Below are positions 1-5,065 of a stretch of 5,065 nt of DNA, piece by piece; within the stretch, counting starts at the first letter, position 1; every line of letters begins with the position of its first letter. Both the position numbers and the translations under genes were made by a program. Source of the stretch: Pseudomonadota bacterium (GTDB lineage: Bacteria > Myxococcota > Polyangia > GCA-2747355 > JACKDQ01); contig JAUVBO010000352.1 of the NCBI GenBank assembly GCA_030591195.1, forward strand, positions 1 through 5,065. The letters are read 5' to 3'. The notes beneath the pieces were generated by a model. The model searched no databases. It had not been told where the DNA came from and saw only the letters and a program-made list of their open reading frames with translations.

Positions 1-1
1 C

Positions 2-367
<366 letters not shown>

Positions 368-401
368 CAATATCGTCCCGCAGCACTTGAGAAAGCCCCA
401 G

Positions 402-428
402 TTTCTGCGATCATGATCATCGCAGGGG
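402..428. promoter_or_regulatory. Inverted repeat overlapping the ribosome-binding region of the lipoprotein gene
   Basis: CTGCGAT (405-411) and ATCGCAG (419-425) form a perfect 7-bp inverted repeat with a 7-nt loop. In RNA it could extend by three G-U pairs (402-404 with 426-428). Inside it lies the perfect palindrome GATCATGATC (409-418). The 3' arm runs into AGGGG (424-428), the only purine-rich sequence before the ATG at 430. No T-run follows, so it does not look like an intrinsic terminator for enolase. A weak promoter could also be drawn here: TTGAGA (387-392), 16 nt, then GATCAT (409-414). If that promoter were used, the leader would be very short and the repeat would act as a DNA operator rather than as an RNA hairpin. 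The repeat is seen directly; its function is inferred. Confidence 0.35.
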
Positions 429-429
429 A

Positions 430-3291
430 ATGAGGGGCGTCAGAAGAAACCAACCCCGGGGAGGGCTCGCGCTCCTCGGCCTAATCTCGTCCGCCTTCAG
501 CGCGTGCGTCGCGGATCCGAACGCCTTGCTGTTGAGCGTCCAGGCCGAGCGGCCCGTGCAGGCCTTCGACCTCCGCGTCCGTGATCTCCAGCGCGCGGAA
601 AACGTCCTCGAGCGGGTCGGTGAGCCGATCGACCCCAACCGCGACGTCACCCGGGATGCGCTCCGGCTAGCGATCGAGTTCGCGCGCGAGGGGCGCTATC
701 GGATCCACCTGCTCGGCCGGACCGGTCCGGGGACCGAGCCGCTCTTCGCCCTGCGGGACTTTGTCATCTCCGGGATCCAGCAGGCGAAGATGATGCTCGT
801 GCCGCTCAAGGACGTCGACGGCGATGGCCTGCCCGGGTGTGCTGCGGCGGCAGATCTAGATTGCGAGGCGATGGCCTGCGAGGCGCTTGACTGCAACGAC
901 GAGGACCGCGACGTCCACCCGTTTTCCTTCGAGATCTGCGGCAATGGCAAGGACGACGACTGCTCGGGCGGCTGCGCTGGCGGCGGCGGTGCCGAGGGCG
1001 ACGAGCCGTGCGAGGACAAGGACGGCGACGGTGTCGGCGGGCCGCTCGACTGCGATGACACCGACCCCTGCCGCTCGCCGCGGCTCAAGGAGGCCGAGAA
1101 CCTCTGCCAGGAAGGCCGCGAGAGCTTCGCCTCGCTGACCAAGGCGTGCCTCGACCACCTCGCCAGCAAGGGGGTCCAGCCCCCAGCCGCCCCCTACTGC
1201 GGCGATGGCATCGATCAGGACTGCAACGGCCAGGATGTGGCCTGCCTTGACGACGCCGACTGCGACGGCACCTACCCGCCCGAGGACTGCGACGACGACG
1301 ATCCGGCGGTCAGCCCCAAGGCGTCCGAGGAGTGCGACGGGGTCGACAACAACTGCAACGGGGTCATCGACGAGGGGTGTGTGCCGTGCGACGTCGACGG
1401 CGACGGCCACGCCGCGCCGGCGACCGCGGTGCCCGACTGTGTCGACGATGCCGGCAAGGAGCTGCCGAAGGACGACCCCGACGACTTCGACTCGGGGGTC
1501 TTTCCCGGCTCGTCCGTCGACAGCGGCGGCGCCGAAGGCGGCACGGTGCAGATGGCGCTCCGTGGTCACTGCAGCGCGTCGCCCGGCAAGAACGGGATCC
1601 CGGCCCGCGACGTCGACCACGATGTCGACGGCAAGCCGGCGTCCGACGATGGCTGCCCCGAGCCGTCGTGCGACGGTGACGGTGACGGTTTCGTCGGTCC
1701 CCAGTGCAGCCCGCCGGCGAGCGAGGCCGACTGCGACGACGGCGATCCGAAGATCTTCCCCGGGGCTCCCGATCGCTGCGGTGACGGCGTGGTGCAGAAC
1801 TGCGTCGCCGATACGGCCTGCGGCGACGGCGATGGCGACGGCGACGGCTACGCTGGCGAGGCTGACTGCGACGACGGCGACGCCGACAATCACCCCTGGG
1901 CGGCCGAGCGCTGCGACGGGGTCGACAACGACTGCGACGGGCTGGTCGACGAGGGCAACCCGGACGCCGATGGCCAGCCGATGGCCACCGGTTCCCAGTT
2001 CCGGCGCTGCAATGACGGCAACGAGGGCCAGTGCGGTGGCGGTGGGCCGGCCTCGAAGGCGATCTGCGATCCGCTGAGCGACAACAACTGCAGCGCCGAG
2101 GGCCGGGAGCTCTCGGGCACCTGCGCCTGCAGCCGCGCGGTCCCCACCGGGACCCGCAGCAACGACCGGGTCGGCTGCCCCGGCGAGGACCTGGCGGCCA
2201 CCGCGTCGTTGCGCTGTTTCGGCGCCAAGCAGCCGCAGATCGAGCGCTGCGACGAGCACGACTGGGACTGCGATGGCCGACAGGACGATCCGACCGGCAC
2301 GGCCCCGCTGGTCGACAGCGGCAAGAGCTGCAGCACCAACGTCGGCAACTGCGCCGCCGGGCGGGTGACCGGCTGCGACCTCGGTCGCAGCGAGCCCGAG
2401 GCCAAGCTGATCGAGAAGGTGCTCACGGCCGAGGGTCGGGAGTTCAACCAACACTGGGTTTGCGAGGGCGCGGCGCTCCCCACCGCCGAGCGCTGCAACG
2501 GCAAGGACGACGACTGTGACGGCGAGCTGCCCGCCGACGAGCTCGACGGCGACAGCGACGGCTACCTGAGCTGCAGCGGGTGTGTCGCCGGCGCGGACCG
2601 TCTGGCCCTCGGCGTCAGCCTCTCGGGATGCGACGACTGCAACGACGGGGCGATCGCGGTGCACCCGGACGCGCTCGAGGTCTGCAACGCCGTCGACGAC
2701 AACTGCGTCGATGGCCTGGCCGACGACGGCGACGGTGACTGCGCGGCGGGGCAGACCTGCTGTGGGACCCTCGGCTCCTGCTACGATCTGAGCGACAACG
2801 CCTACCACTGCGGCGCCTGCGGCAACCGCTGCGACATCGAGGGCGGCGAGACGTGCCTCGCGGGCAGCTGCTCCTGCGGCGACACCGGCGGCCCCTGCGC
2901 CGCCGGGCTCGATTGCATCGCCGGCGCCTGCAGGTGCGTCTACGGCGGCAGCTGCAGCGGCTGCTGCGAGGGCGACGTCTGCCGCTCGTCGACCGTCGAT
3001 CACTGCGGGGTCAGCGGCGGAGGGTGCGACACCTGCGCCCAGCCGGCCGACGACTGCCAGACCGCGACCTGCGTCTCGGGCAGCTGCGGGGTGCGGCAGG
3101 CGAGCGACGGCAGCTCCTGCAGCGGCGGGCGCTGCTGGGACGGCACCTGCTGTGCTGGTGACAAGTGCTGGGACGGCAGCAAGTGCGTCGCCGGCAAGAA
3201 CGACGAGAGCCACTGCGGCGTCGACGGCGTGCGCTGCGATGAGTGCTGGTCCGACGAGAGCTGCGACTGGGGCACCTGCGTGCCGAAGTAG
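430..3291 (+). CDS. Large Asp/Cys-rich surface lipoprotein with MopE-type metal-binding repeats and Cys-rich C-terminal units
   Basis: Predicted exported lipoprotein of 953 residues. The N-terminus has five Arg in residues 2-10, a hydrophobic stretch (13-25) and Cys26 in FSAC. This resembles a lipobox, although Phe at -3 is unusual, so lipidation is likely but not certain. Residues 27-125 form an unrecognised domain with alternating hydrophobic segments. Residues 128-770 hold DxDGDG acidic loops (near 128, 196, 321, 415, 466, 706, 766), DCDD/DCND segments and eight Cys-pair signatures of the type CDGVDNDCDG, matching the family annotated as 'putative metal-binding motif' or MopE-like. From 776 on, three HCG-containing Cys-rich units follow. 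Ca2+ binding and extensive disulfide bonding are inferred. No Trp-x-His occurs, so the kynurenine copper site described for MopE of Methylococcus is not evident. The only in-frame start after the stop at 388 is the ATG at 430, whose AGGGG lies too close for an ideal ribosome-binding site. Specific function unknown; structural, adhesive or metal-binding roles are all possible. Confidence 0.9.
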   Translation: MRGVRRNQPRGGLALLGLISSAFSACVADPNALLLSVQAERPVQAFDLRVRDLQRAENVLERVGEPIDPNRDVTRDALRLAIEFAREGRYRIHLLGRTGPGTEPLFALRDFVISGIQQAKMMLVPLKDVDGDGLPGCAAAADLDCEAMACEALDCNDEDRDVHPFSFEICGNGKDDDCSGGCAGGGGAEGDEPCEDKDGDGVGGPLDCDDTDPCRSPRLKEAENLCQEGRESFASLTKACLDHLASKGVQPPAAPYCGDGIDQDCNGQDVACLDDADCDGTYPPEDCDDDDPAVSPKASEECDGVDNNCNGVIDEGCVPCDVDGDGHAAPATAVPDCVDDAGKELPKDDPDDFDSGVFPGSSVDSGGAEGGTVQMALRGHCSASPGKNGIPARDVDHDVDGKPASDDGCPEPSCDGDGDGFVGPQCSPPASEADCDDGDPKIFPGAPDRCGDGVVQNCVADTACGDGDGDGDGYAGEADCDDGDADNHPWAAERCDGVDNDCDGLVDEGNPDADGQPMATGSQFRRCNDGNEGQCGGGGPASKAICDPLSDNNCSAEGRELSGTCACSRAVPTGTRSNDRVGCPGEDLAATASLRCFGAKQPQIERCDEHDWDCDGRQDDPTGTAPLVDSGKSCSTNVGNCAAGRVTGCDLGRSEPEAKLIEKVLTAEGREFNQHWVCEGAALPTAERCNGKDDDCDGELPADELDGDSDGYLSCSGCVAGADRLALGVSLSGCDDCNDGAIAVHPDALEVCNAVDDNCVDGLADDGDGDCAAGQTCCGTLGSCYDLSDNAYHCGACGNRCDIEGGETCLAGSCSCGDTGGPCAAGLDCIAGACRCVYGGSCSGCCEGDVCRSSTVDHCGVSGGGCDTCAQPADDCQTATCVSGSCGVRQASDGSSCSGGRCWDGTCCAGDKCWDGSKCVAGKNDESHCGVDGVRCDECWSDESCDWGTCVPK
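811..2739 (+). repeat. Coding array of acidic MopE-type repeats (protein residues 128-770)
   Basis: Diverged protein repeats inside the lipoprotein gene. The fullest units run: acidic loop DxDGDG, a variable stretch, DCDDxDP, a Pro-containing spacer, then E-x-C-D-G-x-D-N-x-C-x-G-x-x-D-E-G. The two best-preserved units end at residues 317 and 509. Cys pairs are at 170/178, 257/265, 302/309, 450/458, 495/502, 607/614, 689/696 and 752/759. Similarity is also visible in the DNA: GTCGACAAC followed by a TGC-AAC/GAC-GG core occurs near 1340-1362 and 1919-1941. Between the units lie inserts with little repeat character, notably residues 330-410 and 515-605. The DxDxDG loops resemble those of thrombospondin type 3 repeats and dockerins, in which such loops bind Ca2+; binding here is inferred. 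Confidence 0.8.
2755..3288 (+). repeat. Three Cys-rich Stig1-like units at the C-terminus of the lipoprotein (residues 776-953)
   Basis: Three related units can be aligned by eye around a His-Cys-Gly core. Unit 1 (776-816) begins with a CC pair, then C-Y-D-L and HCGACGNRC, and closes with C-L-A-G-S-C-S-C. Unit 2 (844-887) has GCC, DHCGVSGGGCDTC and C-V-S-G-S-C. Unit 3 (911-953) has KCWDGSKC, SHCGVDGVRCDEC and W-G-T-C, ending three residues before the stop. The pattern CC-x-C-x-HCGxCGxxC-x-GxC resembles the plant Stig1-like Cys-rich family, related forms of which are common in myxobacterial secreted proteins. I infer disulfide-stabilised mini-domains exposed outside the cell. Acidic loops are nearly absent here, which marks a clear change of domain type from the upstream array. 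Confidence 0.65.
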
Positions 3292-3295
3292 CGCG

Positions 3296-4600
3296 TCAGC
3301 GTCGCGATCGACGGAAGCGGCGCTTGAGCGAGCCGAGCAGGTCCTTGTGGACCGTGGCCGAGAGCATCTTCAGCCGGATGAAATCGTCGCGGAAGTAGTA
3401 GTAGCCCTTGGCCTTGCCCCAGCGGGCGCTGCGGCCCGAGTCCTTGATCAAGAACCAGTCCCGTCCGCCATGCTTGGTGTAGCCCACCAGGTGCATGCCG
3501 TGGTCGTCGGTGGTCACCTTGGCGTCGATGCGGTACTCGCGCGAGTCCTGGTCGATGTACTGCTGGGGGATGTCGTAGCTCGGGATCACCGCGGCGTCGC
3601 GGTGGCCGTCGCGGCCCGGCTCGCTGACGTCGCCCCCGATCGCCACCGAGTAGCCGCGGGTGATCGAGTCCTTGATCAGCTTGTAGAACACCGGCAGCGG
3701 CAGGTTGTGGTAGTCGCGGCTGCGCCACCAGTTGTCCGGGACGTCGAACAGGCCGGTGGTCCAGAAAGGGATCTTCTTCGTCGACATGATCTCGACGTAG
3801 GCGCCGAGGTCGAGCTTGAGCACCTCGCGGACGAAGCGGCGCGGCGAGTAGGTCTGGCCCTCGAAGGCGAACGCCACCGGCGGGGCGCCCAGGTGCTTGT
3901 CGAGCAGCGACCGGACGTGGGTCAGCACCACCCGCTCGTCCCACAGGCCGGCGGCCTTGCAGTGCTTGAGGTAGGCCTTGATCCGCTTGGTCATCAGCGA
4001 GTGGTTGTGGCGTCGGTCCCTGCGTGTCACCCCCGCGTAGCTCGCCTGGGGCACCGCGCCGTACCGCTGGAAGATCCGCACCACCGCGTTGTTCTCCGAG
4101 CCCTGGGAGAGCTCCGAGTGGCCGCGCTTGCGCAGCCAGCGGCGGACCTTCTCGAGGTACTCGTAGTAGACCGTGTGCTGCTCCGAGAGCTTGATCTTGC
4201 GCTTGGTCAGCCGAAAGACCTCGGACTCGAGGAACGAGGTCGCCGAGTAGGCCCAGCAGGTGCCCGTGAGGTACTGGGCCACCGGCGGGTGGTGGTAGAC
4301 GCGCTTGAAGGCCGCGGGGCTCGAGGGCACCTCGATCCCCTTGAAGTCGAGCCGCAGCCGGCGCCGGTTCTTGCGGCGCTTTTCCTTCGCGTCGCGCGCG
4401 GTCTTTTTGATCTTGCTGGTCTGCTTGCCACGGCGCTTCTTGTCGGCCTTGTCCTGCTTGCGCAGCTGCTCGATCACCGGGTCGAGGGTTCGCTTGCGAT
4501 ATTGGGCTCGATCGCGCGGTGGGGCTGCGCTGGCGGGCTGACCGAAGGCCACGGCGGCGACGATCAGCAGGTTGAGGGGGGCGAGGGAGGACTTGGGCAT
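3296..4600 (-). CDS. Secreted C1 family cysteine peptidase, bleomycin hydrolase/PepC-like (C1B)
   Basis: Predicted exported papain-fold peptidase of 434 residues. A signal peptide is visible (residues 1-25, hydrophobic L9-G20, cleavage near PASA-APP), followed by a very basic stretch (29-83, 26 Lys/Arg in 55) and the catalytic domain. Gln109 sits six residues before Cys115 in AQYLTGTCWAYSA, the usual oxyanion-hole spacing; His367 lies in DDHGMHLVGY. C1B features include LSEQHTVYYEYLEK (138-151), NLPL (299-302) and GYSVAIGGDVSE (316-327), and the 252-residue Cys-to-His spacing is far longer than in papain. The position of the third catalytic residue, normally Asn in NSW, reads IKDSG with Asp387. 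I chose the ATG at 4600 over an upstream in-frame TTG at 4642 because a clean signal peptide starts there and GGAG lies 8 nt before it. Bleomycin hydrolase and PepC are cytoplasmic aminopeptidases, so export is notable. Substrate unknown. Confidence 0.9.
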   Translation of the reverse strand: MPKSSLAPLNLLIVAAVAFGQPASAAPPRDRAQYRKRTLDPVIEQLRKQDKADKKRRGKQTSKIKKTARDAKEKRRKNRRRLRLDFKGIEVPSSPAAFKRVYHHPPVAQYLTGTCWAYSATSFLESEVFRLTKRKIKLSEQHTVYYEYLEKVRRWLRKRGHSELSQGSENNAVVRIFQRYGAVPQASYAGVTRRDRRHNHSLMTKRIKAYLKHCKAAGLWDERVVLTHVRSLLDKHLGAPPVAFAFEGQTYSPRRFVREVLKLDLGAYVEIMSTKKIPFWTTGLFDVPDNWWRSRDYHNLPLPVFYKLIKDSITRGYSVAIGGDVSEPGRDGHRDAAVIPSYDIPQQYIDQDSREYRIDAKVTTDDHGMHLVGYTKHGGRDWFLIKDSGRSARWGKAKGYYYFRDDFIRLKMLSATVHKDLLGSLKRRFRRSRR

Positions 4601-4608
4601 CTTCGAGG

Positions 4609-4612
4609 CTCC
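4609..4612 (-). promoter_or_regulatory. Ribosome-binding site of the C1 peptidase gene
   Basis: On the minus strand GGAG is followed by an 8-nt spacer and the ATG ending at 4598. This decides the start in favour of that ATG, which also begins an intact signal peptide; the alternative TTG at 4642 would put 14 polar and basic residues in front of it. Confidence 0.6.
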
Positions 4613-4617
4613 ACGGC

Positions 4618-4646
4618 TGGACAATCGGCGGCAATGTAACAATATT
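4618..4646 (+). promoter_or_regulatory. Candidate sigma-70-type promoter for the thioesterase gene
   Basis: TGGACA (4618-4623, 5 of 6 matches to TTGACA) is separated by 17 nt from AATATT (4641-4646, 4 of 6 matches to TATAAT). The second box lies in the only A/T-rich island of this divergent intergenic region (about 4632-4646). Transcription would start near 4653, leaving a leader of roughly 20 nt before the ATG at 4675. The inverted repeat CGGCTG (4614-4619) / CAGCCG (4647-4652) brackets the boxes. The divergent peptidase gene must also be transcribed from this 74-nt region, but I see no convincing minus-strand boxes. Short matches of this kind occur by chance, so this is tentative. Confidence 0.35.
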
Positions 4647-4674
4647 CAGCCGACGAAGGGATACCGAGGGATCG

Positions 4675-5065
4675 ATGCCAGCTCGTGACGACAGCCAGTG
4701 GGCCGACGACCGGCCGGAGATCGGCGCCACGGTGCGCGTCAGCTACGGCGACGTCGACCGGATGGGCGTCGTCTACTACGGCAACTACCTGCGCTACTTC
4801 GAGACCGGCCGGGCCGAGTACCTGCGCCAGCGGGGGCGGTCGTACCTGACCATCGAGGAGCAGGATCAGGTGCGGATGCCGGTGGTCGAGTCGTACTGCC
4901 ACTACCTCAAGTCGGCGACCTACGACCAGCTGCTGACCGTCCGCACCCGGGTGCTCGACGTCGGCCACGTGCGGGCCAAGTTCGGCTACCGGGTCGAGCT
5001 CCAGGCTGACGGCGAGCAGCTCGCCGAGGGGTTCACCGTCCACGCCTGCGTCGACTTCGAGGGCA
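4675..5065 (+). CDS. Acyl-CoA thioesterase, hotdog fold, YbgC/4HBT type; 3' end outside window
   Basis: Probable cytoplasmic thioesterase that hydrolyses acyl-CoA or related thioesters. The 130 residues present contain the family signature YGDVDRMGVVYYGNYLRYFE (24-43) followed by T-G-R-A-E-Y-L-R. Asp28 corresponds to the catalytic Asp of 4-hydroxybenzoyl-CoA thioesterase and YbgC, and the Gly-Val-Val-Tyr and Asn-Tyr positions are conserved. Downstream, the R-M-P-V-V-E segment (71-76) and alternating hydrophobic residues fit the remaining hotdog strands. Family members are usually about 130-150 residues, so only the tail should be missing. The ATG at 4675 is preceded by GAGG (4666-4669) with a 5-nt spacer, and the first 16 residues form a polar extension before the first strand. 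YbgC often sits with tol-pal genes, but none is visible here, so no gene symbol is given. The natural substrate cannot be told from the sequence. Confidence 0.92.
   Translation, partial: MPARDDSQWADDRPEIGATVRVSYGDVDRMGVVYYGNYLRYFETGRAEYLRQRGRSYLTIEEQDQVRMPVVESYCHYLKSATYDQLLTVRTRVLDVGHVRAKFGYRVELQADGEQLAEGFTVHACVDFEG

Noticed and set aside
368..429. Intrinsic terminator for enolase
   Set aside because: A hairpin is possible at 402-428 but no T-run follows it; it fits better as a regulatory element of the next gene.
856..3213. 785-codon open frame on the minus strand opposite the lipoprotein gene
   Set aside because: The product is Ala/Val-rich low complexity with no domain pattern. It arises because GAC, GGC and TGC codons on the plus strand read as stop-free codons in reverse. 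The plus frame has a signal peptide and ordered Cys/Asp repeats.
430..3291. Calling the lipoprotein a MopE-type copper-binding protein
   Set aside because: The array resembles the MopE-named family, but none of its seven Trp is followed two residues later by His, so the Trp-derived kynurenine copper site is not supported. Only general metal binding, probably Ca2+, is suggested.
3300..3313. CGTCG-CGAT-CGACG dyad as a bidirectional terminator
   Set aside because: The stem is only 5 bp, no T-run follows on either strand, and it lies inside the peptidase coding sequence. Such dyads are common by chance in GC-rich DNA.
3152..4639. 495-codon plus-strand open frame and a 576-codon minus-strand frame (3000-4730) overlapping the peptidase region
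   Set aside because: Both are out-of-frame shadows in high-GC DNA. The peptidase frame shows C1 catalytic motifs in order and a signal peptide, which the others lack.
4601..4642. N-terminal extension of the peptidase to an upstream TTG at 4642
   Set aside because: It would add 14 polar and basic residues before an intact signal peptide and lacks a good ribosome-binding site, whereas the ATG at 4600 has GGAG 8 nt upstream.

Overview
The window looks like chromosomal DNA from a high-GC bacterium, most likely a member of the Myxococcota or a related deltaproteobacterial lineage. This rests on strong G/C bias at third codon positions and on a large Asp/Cys-rich lipoprotein with MopE-type 'putative metal-binding' repeats, a protein type that is especially frequent in myxobacteria. 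The assignment is an inference; the window holds no rRNA or other phylogenetic marker beyond part of enolase.

Layout. Bases 2-367 (+) encode the last 121 residues of enolase. After a 62-nt gap containing a G+C-flanked inverted repeat, bases 430-3291 (+) encode a 953-residue predicted surface lipoprotein. It has a lipobox-like signal peptide, an N-terminal domain I do not recognise, a long array of acidic, Cys-containing MopE-type motifs interleaved with DxDGDG loops, and three C-terminal Cys-rich units resembling Stig1-type modules. Only 4 nt beyond its stop codon lies the stop of a convergent gene (3296-4600, -) for a secreted, papain-fold C1 peptidase of the bleomycin-hydrolase type. That protein carries a very basic segment after its signal peptide and Asp in place of the usual active-site Asn. 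A 74-nt divergent intergenic region (4601-4674) separates it from the start of a hotdog-fold YbgC/4HBT-type acyl-CoA thioesterase (4675 to the window edge, +, incomplete).

How the genes relate. Enolase is a glycolytic housekeeping enzyme and the thioesterase probably a metabolic one; nothing in the sequence links them to the two middle genes. The lipoprotein and the peptidase are both predicted to be exported and are convergent neighbours with opposite charge, but they are not co-transcribed and a functional link is speculation. I see no mobile element, CRISPR array, tRNA or rRNA. The two middle genes are the accessory part of the window; neither amounts to a clearly new system, though the lipoprotein architecture and the altered peptidase triad merit checking.
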